From Apostichopus californicus (Eukaryota; Echinodermata; Holothuroidea; Aspidochirotida; Stichopodidae), in NCBI GenBank assembly GCA_020650975.1, contig JAIPMN010000739.1:1-36550 (forward strand): a DNA stretch of 36,550 bases, written 5' to 3'. A program made the position numbers and the translations under genes. Numbering within the stretch: position 1 is the first letter of the stretch; the number at the start of each line of letters is the position of its first letter. The notes beneath the pieces were generated by a model. The model did not search any database. It saw nothing but the letters and a program-made list of their open reading frames with translations, and was not told where the DNA came from. Positions 1 to 9,882 of the stretch are shown here, one piece after another.

Positions 1-900
1 TGGTTGTGTTAGTTTGGCCAATTGCATCTATAGTTTTGATCGCCATTCTACGCATGTTGGAAAACAGGGAGGCCAATGGTTGTGTTAGTTTGGCCAATTG
101 CATCTATAGTTTTGATCGCCATTCTACGCATGTTGGAAAAACAGGTGGGCCTATGGGTGACTGTGTGTTAGTTTGGCCAATTGCATCTATAGTTTTGATC
201 GGCATTCTACACATGTTGGAAAAACAGGGAGGCCTATGGGTGACTGTGTGTTAGTTTGGCCAATTGCATCTATAGTTTTGATCGGCATTCTACACATGTT
301 GGAAAAACAGGGAGGCCAATGGTTGTGTTAGTTTGGCCAATTGCATCTATAGTTTTGATCGCCATTCTACGCATGTTGGAAAAACAGGGAGGCCTATGGG
401 TGACTGTGTGTTAGTTTGGCCAATTGCATCTATAGTTTTGATCGGCATTCTACGCATGTTGGAAAAACAGGTGGGCCTATGGGTGACTGTGTGTTAGTTT
501 GGCCAATTGCATCTATATTTTTGATCGGCATTCTACGCATGTTGGAAAAACAGGGAGGCCTATGGGTGACTGTGTGTTAGTTTGGCCAATTGCATCTATA
601 GTTTTGATCGGCATTCTACACATGTTGGAAAAACAGGGAGGCCTATGGGTATGTTAGTTTGGCCAATTGCATCTATAGTTTTGATCGCCATTCTACGCAT
701 GTTGGAAAACAGGTAGGCCTATGGGTATGTTAGTTTTGCAAATTGCATCTATAGTTTTGATCGGCATTCTACACATGTTGGAAAAACAGGGAGGCCTATG
801 GGTATGTTAGTTTGGCCAATTGCATCTATAGTTTTGATCGGCATTCTACACATGTTGGAAAAACAGGGAGGCCGATGGGTATGTTAGTTTGGCCAATTGC
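1..900. repeat. Tandem array, 76/83-bp unit, about 12 copies
   Basis: The word TTGGCCAATTGCATCTATAG recurs at about 14, 90, 173, 256, 332, 415, 499, 582, 658, 735 (degenerate), 811 and 887. Spacing is either about 76 or about 83 bases. The longer units carry a seven-base insertion of the type GTGACTG before the shared GTTAGTTTGG. The last unit breaks off near 900, and the array runs off the left edge of the window, so its full size is unknown. A short open frame inside it is a by-product of the repeat. It lies upstream of the first recognised exon. Confidence 0.95.
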
Positions 901-1222
901 ATGTACAGTGTCTTTGGAGATCTGCATTCCATGCATTCGGTAATACTGTTGCCAGGAAATTCCCACCGTTTCAAGAAATTGACACTTGTTCCTTGTGCCC
1001 TATATCCCTCTTTCCTTCCCACTGACTCAAAGTGCAGATATTTTAACTACTTTATGTAGTGTAGTGTCTGTTGGTTTTAGGTTTGGGGAAATTATCCATT
1101 ATTGATGATGCATATGTATACTGTGGAAGTGGATTGAAACACTAGCTGGTAAAGCTAAATATACAAATGAAACAGAAACCATGTATGCAGGGAAATCCCC
1201 TCCACTCACTCTGAATTTACTG
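901..1222. other. Non-coding stretch, nothing recognised
   Basis: Unique-looking A+T-rich sequence between the tandem array and a MITE. I see no open frame, splice-site pair or repeat. It could contain distal promoter sequence of the AFF gene, but no motif supports that. Confidence 0.5.
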
Positions 1223-1590
1223 ATTAAAGGGATTTAAGACTCGCGCACAAAAAAATTTCCGATGCCTGCAATCTGACCTAGTTTCGAATGAGGTGTAACA
1301 GAAGTGTTAGACACCACCATCGATCCCAGAAAATACACACGCAGCTTGCTACCGTTGGTAATTAGACACTAGTGTACAGTCAATACATACAGCTGCGGTT
1401 AATACCTACTACACAGTATACATAGCAGCGATGGACATCTCAGGTCCAGATAAAAGATAACAAGGTATCACGTTTCATTACTGTCTGCATTTTGTAGCGA
1501 CAAGAAAAAAAACTTCACTTGCAAGCAACAGAAAGTTAACTTTTTCAGAGGGCAGCATGCGGTTTGGGGCGAGTCTTCAATGCCTTTAAT
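1223..1590. mobile_element. Non-autonomous DNA transposon (MITE), 368 bp
   Basis: The two ends are inverted repeats: 24 bases at 1223-1246 match the reverse complement of 1567-1590 at 21 positions, both starting ATTAAAGG. Each end contains TTAA, which could be the duplicated target site or part of the terminal repeat. The interior has no open frame of note, so the element would depend on a transposase elsewhere. The superfamily cannot be fixed from one copy. Confidence 0.75.
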
Positions 1591-3517
1591 GTATAAAATA
1601 CTGTCACCGTATCCTCAACGATTACCTAGCTCTTCTACTGTATATATTTTGTTTGTACTGTAACCAGTGCAGATAGCCACATGATAGCCACATCTTTTAT
1701 GTTAATAGCAAAGACTGAATCTTTACATCCCCTCTTTAAGAGTTTCCCTGCATCATCTGATGTAAACTGAGGTGTAGATATACTTAAAAATTTGTGAAAG
1801 ACAAATTAAAATTGTCATTGAACCACCATAACAATCTAGTTTTTTCACAGTTAGCAGAATTTGTTATGACCCTAACATTTCTAGATAATTTGAAACTGAT
1901 AATCTTCAATTATAAGAATAAAAAGCAACTTTGATCATTGTTACACAGGGTTGGCTTTGTGTATCCCATCTATCCATTGTACCTACCTAGACACTTGATA
2001 TAATGTACTTTCTCAATTAATGCTTGAAGGGTCTTTGTTTTGAAGTGGTCTATTCATCGATTTGTGCCACAAGACTACTGTAGTCTGCCTGTGCTCCACT
2101 GGGTGGCAATATTTGATTCTTGCTGAAGGCAAAGTGAATCTACACAATAGTGTGTGTTTGTGTGTTATGCCTTGGTTTGTAAACAGCATTACTCAAAAAG
2201 TACATGGTTGACTCTTCTGCATAGTATGCTGGTACCCTAAAGTGAGCACATGAACCTTATGGTTCTTGTGCAGATCAAAGGTCATGAAAGGTCAAAGTCT
2301 GAAAACTTTTTAAATTCCATTTTAAGGTAAAGCTGGAGTGAACTTCATACCATAGTGGTATGTATATTCACTTTAATAAGTATAAGAATGTTGTTATTTG
2401 GCAAAGTTCAAGTAACGTAAAGTCAACTAAGGTTACAGTCTGAAAAGGTTATAAACATGATAACTCAAAAAAGTAAATGCTTGATGAATTTCTTATTCGA
2501 TGTGTGCTTTCACTTTATAATGTGCACATCAAATGGTCAACATGCATGTGCAGTGTTATGTACAGTGTTATTCTAGATGTTTTCATAGAAAATGTGGCAA
2601 GTAATCACTATAAAGCCTGTTGGGTTTCTACTCACTTTCTAGTTAGTACAGTATGGTTGTGCTGTGCATATTTAACACCTCCTAATTTTGCACTACTGTA
2701 AGACAAACATACTCTTAGCACCATGGTGAAAATTTGCATTCAATTCCTATGTATGGTTTCTAAGATATCAACATTTGAAGTTGACATGTTTTGTACCAAA
2801 AGTGTATAAAAGAGAGACAAAACTTGTTGCTGTCAGCATGCAATGAAGACATTACACCTGTTTGCTTCAAGTTCCACTTCTGCTACAAACTTTGACAATT
2901 ATTAAAAATCCATGTATAAAAAATTCAAGTTTTGAGTGTCATGCAAATATCACCAGGATGCTTTATGTATTTACGTTAATCTAGACTAATCAAGTCACAT
3001 AAATGCAAAATAATGAAGTAAAGGTTGAAAAATTGGAAGTCTTCCAATTTGCTTTGCACGTCATTCATATTGATATTGAAAATGTCTTGGCGACAAATTT
3101 ATGTTATTAGACCAAATCAAATTCAATTTATGACTTACTCAATAGCAAATCAATTCATGGAAAGGTTGTCGTTGAGAAGTATGAATTTAATAGTTTGTTA
3201 ATTGGGATCTGATTTTGAAAAATAATTTGTATTTTGGGTTAGTGTAGTGATTTATGAGCAATTGGCAGTGCAGTATATCAATTTACCTTTCAAAATGTTT
3301 CTATTACCAAAAAAAGATTTTCAAATACCTTGAGAGTCTGACATACTTTTCTTCCTCACTTATAAACCTGTCTTCACACAACTACTGCATTCTTATTCTA
3401 GCATGTATCTATTGTAAATCTTTAAGTGAATTTGAAGCAAAAATGTCTATTTTAATGTTACCATCTTAATGTCGCAATATTTCTCTCTACTCTCTCTTTC
3501 TTTCTCATCACGTCTAG
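1591..3517. other. Non-coding, with a degenerate dispersed repeat near 2.27 kb
   Basis: This A+T-rich stretch lies upstream of the first AFF exon. It has no convincing gene. At 2273-2285 a direct repeat AGATCAAAGGTCA, followed by another AAGGTCA, belongs to the same degenerate family as the array at 30.6-31.0 kb and the reversed copy at 6.8 kb. It must contain the AFF promoter and any non-coding first exon if these are in the window, but I cannot place them. Confidence 0.4.
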
Positions 3518-3626
3518 AATTATGGCTGCAAGGGAACGTGAACGTCTTTCTCGTGTCAAAAATGAAACTCAGTCACAGCCACAGGCAACTGCTCCTCTCT
3601 TTGGAGTCCCAGTTCGAGTTCAAGAG
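3518..3626 (+). CDS. AFF-family protein, exon with N-terminal start (isoform A)
   Basis: N-terminal piece of an AF4/FMR2 family protein, the scaffold of the super elongation complex that recruits P-TEFb to RNA polymerase II in the nucleus. A strong pyrimidine tract ending in TAG (3515-3517) precedes the exon, and the donor GT is at 3627. The start codon at 3522 has A at -3 and G at +4. The 35 codons begin MAARERERLSRV and contain PLFGVPVRV. Human AFF proteins have the same order: an Arg/Glu-rich RERERRNQE-like run, then PLFxEPYK, which contacts cyclin T1. The donor is phase 0 and joins the exon at 13439 in frame. Because an acceptor precedes it, a 5' untranslated exon is expected upstream. 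An earlier in-frame coding exon cannot be excluded. Family membership rests on motif order and the in-frame match continuing in the next exon. Confidence 0.8.
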
Positions 3627-4376
3627 GTATGTTTAACATGAATGAGTACGATAATTGAGGAAGCCAAGGACTTTTGTTTATTGTGCTGTTTGGTAGTAAT
3701 ATTCTTCTTCCTGCTCTTAATCTGTTAGTTAATCGTAAAGTTAATGTCTAAATCAACTCATCAATGTTACAGTGGAGACACCCTGGTCTCGTTTAAAGGT
3801 GGCGCATCGGCGGCTGCTCGATCATCGGTGCCCGTTTGTCAAATGATTGCAATTCGTCGTTTCATCCATCATTCACACAGCCTTTGGTCAAACACATTTG
3901 TGATATACAGTAACTCGTGTACAGTATACTGACACTATGCAAGTGCACGCTGACCTGTGCATTGAAAGAAGTTCAATTCACAATTGTCCAAGTTCTATTC
4001 ATATTCAACTGGCCGATGATGCTTATCATCCATCCAGCCAGTTGGGACAAGTTTTCATGCTAATACCACTCTATACTGTATTCCCATATCATGCTTCAAC
4101 CCACTCGTACTGACAGTACAAACAGTTCCTTTCCTTTGATCTGATTAGAAACCTGATATTCCTACTGCTCTGTGCTGTCATTTCAAGTGCTTCAAACAGG
4201 AAATGAAAGTACAGAACATAAATAATTGTCCCGTCTGGGTGATGATGTAATTTTAATTATCCTTTAATCATAAAATCTTACTCGAAAATGTTAACTGAAG
4301 TAGAAAATTTGTAAGGAAGAGAAAGTGGGTGGTCCCCTAGAAGTGAGGGTGCAATGCTAAACTGTTCCAGTCATTG
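3627..4376 (+). other. Start of long first intron, nothing recognised
   Basis: Intron sequence after the donor at 3627. The first intron of the exon-1 form runs to 13438, about 9.8 kb, and holds most of the repeats on the left side of the window. In this part I see no repeat or exon pair; short open frames here lack splice signals or family resemblance. Confidence 0.5.
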
Positions 4377-4550
4377 AGGGTGCTTCTAAACTAGATCCGC
4401 ATCAGATCCCCTGATGTTATCAGATTAGTATCTCTCCATGGGGTAAATTTATGCATTGATCCGGAGGTATTTACACTTGAGTCGTACTCTGATCCTGCCA
4501 AGCTTTTTCACCGGATGTTGGTGATAGCACTAGTGTAGAAGCACTCTTAG
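4377..4550. mobile_element. Probable MITE, about 170 bp
   Basis: GGGTGCTTCTAAACTAG near the left end is matched by the reverse complement of CTAGTGTAGAAGCACTC at the right end, with one or two mismatches. The interior is short, non-coding and richer in CpG than its surroundings. No clear target duplication is visible. The right end abuts a SINE-like fragment, which suggests one inserted into or beside the other. Confidence 0.6.
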
Positions 4551-4640
4551 TTTCGGTAGATAGGAAAGTGCAGATGTAAACTTGGAGACAGGTAAGTATC
4601 ATCACTCATAAATCCCCAGACCAGTAAGTTTTGAGGATTA
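4551..4640 (+). repeat. SINE-like repeat fragment with built-in donor site
   Basis: The segment from GGTAGATAGGAAAGTG through GGAGACAGGTAAGTA and on to about 4625 matches, with mismatches, the reverse complement of 17200-17265 and the 12010-12070 region. It is one copy of a dispersed family. In this orientation CAG|GTAAGTA (GT at 4592) is a near-ideal 5' splice site on the gene strand. Confidence 0.6.
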
Positions 4641-4751
4641 CCTTGTGTCAACCCTCAGTGGGTTTAGTAGGTGAAGTCAGACAGATATATACTCGATTTT
4701 TGAAGCAATATTTTGAATTGTGCCTCAAAGACACCCTTGTTTATCTTTCTC

Positions 4752-4790
4752 CAAACACCCCTGCCCCCCCCCCAAAAACCCCCCCACTGC
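4752..4790. repeat. C-rich low-complexity tract
   Basis: Runs of seven to ten cytosines interrupted by short A runs. The minus strand would be G-rich and could fold into a quadruplex. No gene is associated. Confidence 0.6.
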
Positions 4791-5546
4791 ATCCAGAAAG
4801 TAGGACACACATCTAGTAGGTCCCTTTCAATTGGCAGATTATTCTTTGATCCGTTAATGAATGGTCTGAAGTTTGTGAGAATGCCTCATGTCTTGTGTTA
4901 GATCCATACAAAGTGAAGCAAGACTACCGTTATACGTGAAAGCGGATTGTGACAATGACAATGCCGAGGGAAATCTCTTTCCGTAGAGACATTGAATGGT
5001 AGCCTTGGAATGAGTCATTAGGATCTTTCATTGTGTGCAGTCATAAGTACACTAATAGAGCTTTCAATGCAACTTGGGGACTACCCAAGCAACAAAGAAA
5101 CAAACTCTCCTAGAATTTGATTTTCCTTTAATTGAAATTTGTTTGGTGACTATTCCCAGGTTAGAGAGATGTGCAATCTGCTGCATAAGTGGTATCTTTA
5201 TTGGTTTGTGTTTATTTTTAATCACACAAGATAAAAGAACTGTTAAATTTGCTAGTACTTTTATCTAATTTGCAAGTTAATATGAATGAGGTTCCAGAAA
5301 GGGAAATAACCACCGTTGATTTTGTATTTAAAAGTGTCCCTTAATCGACCCTAGACTCCGGCATGAAGTGTCCTGTATAAAAGCTTCCTTGTTTACTTGC
5401 ATAAATTAAACAATGATAACTTCGTATCTAGTTTCAAACCAGTGGCAGTGAGTCTTTTAACAGAGAATCCTCAGGAATAAAATGTTTAGTGAGCTGTGAA
5501 AGATATTTCAAAGCACATAGCGTAATTTAAATAAAAACGTAGTCCA

Positions 5547-6053
5547 TGAAACCAAGTTGAGTTCACGGGATGATTCTTATTACTGTACAGTGGTGATAGT
5601 AACGCTGAAAGTGCATTTGATTGCATACTGTATGTAGCTCAACAGGAAAGTGATAGTTCATCAATTTGTTAATTTTTAATTGCTGTCATCGTGATACTGC
5701 AATGACCACGGTGTATTTAATAGAACTAAAGCATTGCTTTCTCCATCATTGTGAAGTCTTTGCTTTCTCTGCTTTTGTCTCCATGGATCAAAACATAGTC
5801 CGAATCAGTAGATACAGAAACCAAGTTGAGTTCATGGGCTGATTCTAATTAACTGTAAAGTAGTGGTAGAAAGTACGCTGAAAGTGCATTTGATCGGATA
5901 CGTAGCTCAACAGGAAAGTGTAAGTTCGTCACTTTGTTAATTTTTAATTTCTGTCACTCTGCACTGACCATGATTTATTTAATAGACTTATTTAAGCATT
6001 GCTTTCTTCATCATTGTGAAGTCTTTAATTTCTCCGCTTTATCTCCATGAATC
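5547..6053. repeat. Diverged direct duplication, about 240-bp unit
   Basis: Two copies lie head to tail: about 5547-5788 and 5816-6053. Shared landmarks occur in the same order in both: AACCAAGTTGAGTTCA, GCTGAAAGTGCATTTGAT, GTAGCTCAACAGGAAAGTG, TTGTTAATTTTTAATT and CATTGTGAAGTCTTT. They differ by many substitutions and small indels, so the event is old. No coding potential is seen in either copy. Confidence 0.85.
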
Positions 6054-6639
6054 CTTGTTTTATGAACTTGAGAGAGTTTCTTGAAGTGAGGAAACAATTA
6101 TTTAGTGCTCTCCTGTCTCTAAGAGGACAGCAAACAAAAGTGCATTACTCAAATAAGAGACAGGTAAGGTCTCTTCACTTAAGTTTAAGTTTAAGTTTAG
6201 AGGGGGGTTGTTTGGGGTATAATTCTCTCAGTCCCCTCTATGATACTGCTGGATATTGTGGATAATTGGAAGGTGCTGATGAGGTCAATGCTGTTAGTAC
6301 TTTGGTCTGATCTAGGTCACCCATGCACAGTGCATCAGGGATAACATTGCATTTATGGTTTAATAATTTAGTTCGTTGCCTCGACATTTGTACTACAGTG
6401 TATGAGATCTTGGATTCTTCTGCCCATTTTCAGAAAGGTTATTTTGGGCACTTATTAAATTTCTTTTATGGTTGGACACTTTCTTATTAAATGAGGTATA
6501 GTACAAGCACCTTGTTATAAGTAAAACAAGAGGGCAATACATGGAGTTACAGAGCTCATCTCCTCCAGACTTTACTCTTAGCATCCTAATTTTGCTAAAA
6601 AGTGTGTCATTTGTTTACACAGTTAGTTTGAACTTGAAT

Positions 6640-6910
6640 GGACTTATTTTTTAGGCCAAATTGACCTCAATTGACCTTTGTCCTCGACCCTAAATACCAA
6701 AATCTGTACAATTTAAAATTTGTTTCATCATTCTCTATGTTATCCTGTGGTTTAATGACTTTGTCGTACATGTTGACAACCTGGAGAAATGATTAAGAAC
6801 CAAGTTTTAGGGTTTTTGACCTCTGACCTTAGACCAATGATGTCATCAGTCACGCAGACACGAGTTTACATAGTCAGTCACCTACCCACGAAGTTTGAAC
6901 TTCATTGAAC
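6640..6910 (-). repeat. Degenerate AGGTCA-repeat element, reversed copy
   Basis: Contains TGACCTCAATTGACCT near 6662 and TGACCTCTGACCT at 6817-6829, the reverse complement of a perfect AGGTCA-one-base-AGGTCA direct repeat. The surrounding texture resembles the array at 30.6-31.0 kb in the opposite orientation. Boundaries are unclear. Confidence 0.45.
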
Positions 6911-7202
6911 TTACTAAGTCACGGTCTAGGAGGAGTTGGTGACACATACTTCTGATCTCCCTATACTAATTACATGTAGGGAGATGAGATAAATGAAAGT
7001 GACAGGGTCTTGTGCCTAAACCGTCATTTAAAGTATGCTTACGAATGTAGAACAATGTTGTCATTGAAGCAATGATGTCAGTGACTTGGCGAATATTGAT
7101 GGTATCCTTTATGCTGTTAGGTTGCTTATAATGCAGTGAGAAATTAAATTGTTTTCTGAAGTAATCAGCATATTCCCATATGCCATAACACTGATAGTGT
7201 CA

Positions 7203-7359
7203 GGGGGAGTGGAGATGGGATAGGGGAGATGGGATAGGGGAGATGAGAGAGGGGAGACGAGGGAGGGGAGATGGGGTAGGGGAGATGGGGGAGGGGAGAT
7301 GGGGGAGGGGAGATGGGGAGGAGAGATTGGGAAAGAGAGATGGGGTAGGGGAGATGGGC
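7203..7359. repeat. Purine-only minisatellite, 15-bp unit
   Basis: About ten units of the type GGGGAGATGGGATAG, almost all purine on the plus strand. Because 15 is a multiple of three, open frames appear on both strands, but they are low-complexity artefacts. Such polypurine-polypyrimidine mirror tracts can form triplex DNA. Confidence 0.9.
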
Positions 7360-8399
7360 ATTAGTAGTCAAAGTTTGTCAGCATTTCTAACATTTCTAAG
7401 GAATGAAAGAAAATTGCTTACTGAACTCACTTTGATAGGTTATCTTAATAATAATTATGTCCTTTAATATTTTTTGTTTAATTCTTCTTGCGTGTGCTGT
7501 TTTTGAAAAATTGTGTCTGTGGCATGCAAGACTTAGGGCCATACAGTACCTAAAATCTTGAGTGCTAAAAGTTTCTTTGGAGTTCAGTCAACTTAGCTGC
7601 AACAATGCTGGAGTAGTGTAACAGTATAGAAAGATTCCATGAAACTGCATGAGCATGCTCCATCCACAGTCTTAAGCTGGGGGATCTTCACACCTGCTGG
7701 TGCTATCTAGGGCATAACTATAACTGATAATCATATATCGATGGGAATCATTCTCATTGCATGCAGCAGGTTAGGACAGCAAGACCTGTAAAAGTTAAAA
7801 CTGCTTGATATGCAATAAATCTTGTAATGAGACTTTAACAAAAAGAGGTCATTCTTAACAAAAATTGTATGCATCAAGGATATGTACATTAGTGTACCAT
7901 TTTGTATGATCCATATCAACAGATTCTCAATAGGCAGGTCTGTCTGTATTAGCCAAAACAAACTCAATCATCTTTGAAACAGAAAATGATATCCCATAAT
8001 ATTTCTCTATGGTGAATTGTTGGATATAGTCCAAATCCCCAAACAAAACAAAGGATTGTGTAAACATAAATAGCATCCAACAACCATAGATCAGATGATT
8101 TAAAGGGAAGATTTTGCTTTGGAATATTCACCAAGTACAGTGGACAGAGAGAGCAATATGAAGGAGAGACCAGTTGTTACTGATAAAATAATACCAATCA
8201 TTTATCTTACTTGGACCGGTCAAACTATATAAAGTGGTACATATTGAGATACTTATTAAAAGGTTATGCTAATTTTAGCAATGCAGGACCGGACACACAC
8301 ATATTCTTTTAGCCTGAACTATAAAGAGAGAGTTTGTTGTTTGTATAAACAATTCAAAAGATGCTCAAATTTCTATATAGCTTTACCTTCAATTACATT
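7360..8399. other. Intron, nothing recognised
   Basis: A+T-rich sequence between the purine minisatellite and the possible internal promoter. Open frames are below 80 codons with no family resemblance, and I see no repeat unit or terminal inverted repeats. Confidence 0.5.
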
Positions 8400-8544
8400 T
8401 CCATTTTGAGTCCGTTTCCTGACTGTACAAGACGTAGCCAAGAGAGGCGGAAATGCGTGGAGAAGGAAATACGCTGCAATTGCGTTATTAGATAGGTTTC
8501 TCGTAATGGTTTCGCCATCTTGAATAAATGAAGGCATTAAAAGG
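8400..8544 (+). promoter_or_regulatory. Possible internal promoter and 5' leader
   Basis: Just before the alternative first exon the sequence becomes richer in CpG and G than the flanking intron. CGCCATCTTG at 8513-8522 is a reversed YY1-type motif (AAGATGGCG), frequent near animal start sites. There is no good splice acceptor directly upstream of the start codon, which fits a true first exon. No TATA box is visible. The call is an inference; no start site can be read from sequence alone. Confidence 0.4.
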
Positions 8545-8718
8545 ATGAACGAATTTGATTCATTTTGGAGGAAAATCCTTCACTCAAACTGGGAGGAAGG
8601 TCCACTTCCGCCATTATCGTCATCACCATCGTCGTCGTCATCGGAAGATGGTGATGACGGCGGTAACAAAAGATGGCAATGCACCTGTATCGACTGTGAG
8701 CAGTTTGAGGTGATGGAG
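8545..8718 (+). CDS. Alternative first exon of the AFF gene (isoform B candidate)
   Basis: A 58-codon exon begins MNEFDSFWRKILHSNW, continues with a Pro/Ser/Asp-rich stretch, and ends with a Cys cluster (WQCTCIDCEQFEVME). The start has A at -3 and an in-frame stop at 8521-8523. The donor GAG|GTAAGAA at 8719 is strong and phase 0, so it joins the exon at 13439 in frame exactly as exon 1 does. Placing it after exon 1 through the nearest AGs gives in-frame stops, so it behaves as a first exon. The start loosely recalls the MDxFD beginning of vertebrate AFF2/AFF3 long forms, but in those the Arg/Glu-rich exon follows rather than precedes it, so homology is uncertain. It could also be an unrelated small gene or a fortuitous exon. 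Confidence 0.5.
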
Positions 8719-9062
8719 GTAAGAAATTCACACACGTAAAAAAAAAAAAAAACAGCAAATTGTTATACATAGCAGCGGCAGCAAGAATTATCGATTAGGG
8801 AAAGAGTGGGATTCTGAATAGGTTTGAATTCTCCTACCATCAGATCCGTTAGAACAGAAGTTGCTTTGCAATATTTTTCCTTAAATTATTGTCTTTTAAG
8901 AAAATGTGTAAAAATGTCGAGAAATAATGTTATTATAGTTTGTCCCAAAGTAAGTTGGCCTTGAGGGACTGTACAATACAGTACTTTCAATGTAGAGATA
9001 TGTCTATAATTACAAACGATATTTTCAGTGCATTTGTTGGCGGATATAACAGCAAAGCTCTT

Positions 9063-9182
9063 GGTATGTTTGATTGCTTGTTTGGTAAAGAAGGTATGTT
9101 TGATTCCTCGTTTGGTACAGTAGGTATATTTGATTCCTTGTTTGGTACAGTAGGTATGTTTGATTCCTTGTTTGGTACAGTA
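9063..9182. repeat. Minisatellite, four 30-bp units
   Basis: Units begin at 9063, 9093, 9123 and 9153 with GGTATGTTTGATTCCTTG or close variants. The 30-base period keeps frames open on both strands, producing frames of about 105 codons (8940-9257 plus, 8886-9200 minus). Their repeated ten-residue words reflect the DNA repeat and give no evidence of a protein. Confidence 0.9.
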
Positions 9183-9212
9183 GAAGCACTTGTTTTGCAT
9201 TCAGTGGATGTA

Positions 9213-9882
9213 TGTGAGCTTCAGGGAGCTACCATTGGATTTAAGTACACATTGTGAACCATCTGGACATTGGAAATTTAAGTGACGTAGTATTTTGAAG
9301 TCCTGCAATGTCAAGGTGTAATTATGTTAGCTTCAGGGAGCTACCATTGGATTTAAGTACACATTGTGAACCATCTGGACATTGGAAATTTAAGTGACGT
9401 AGTATTTTGAAGTCCTGCAATGTCAAGGTGTAATTATGTGAGCTTCAGGGAGCTACCATTGGATTTGAGTACACATTGTGAACCATCTGGACATTGGAAA
9501 TTTAAGTGCCATAGTTTTTGGTAGTCCTGCAATGTCAAGGTGTAAGTATGTTGAGCTTCAGGGAGCTACCATTGGATATGAGCACACATTGTGAACCATC
9601 TGGACATTGGGAATTTAAGTGCCATAGTATTTGGTAGTCCTGCACTGTCAAGGTGTAATTATGTGAGCTTCAGGGAGCTACCATTGGATATGAGTACACA
9701 TTGTGAACCATCTGGACATTGGGAATTTAAGTGCCATAGTATTTGGTAGTCCTGCAATGTCAAGGGTGTAAGTATGTGAGCTACAGGGAGCTACCATTGG
9801 ATTTAAGTACACATTGTGAACCATCTGGACATTGGAAATTTAAGTGACGTAGTATTTGGTAGTCCTGCACTGTCAAGGTGTA
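9213..9882. repeat. Tandem array, six 112-bp units
   Basis: AGCTTCAGGGAGCTACCATT (or one-base variants) starts units at 9217, 9329, 9441, 9554, 9666 and 9779. Each unit also contains ACATTGTGAACCATCTGGAC and TCCTGCAATGTCAAGG. Units differ by a few substitutions only, so the array is young or homogenised. It follows the 30-bp minisatellite directly. Confidence 0.95.

Noticed and set aside
7165..7467. Pro/Ser/Leu-rich and Gly/Arg/Glu-rich frames
   Set aside because: Artefacts of the 15-bp purine minisatellite.
8886..9257. Overlapping open frames of about 105 codons on both strands
   Set aside because: Both are produced by the 30-bp repeat, whose period is a multiple of three. The peptide repeats mirror the DNA repeat, and there are no splice sites or family resemblance.
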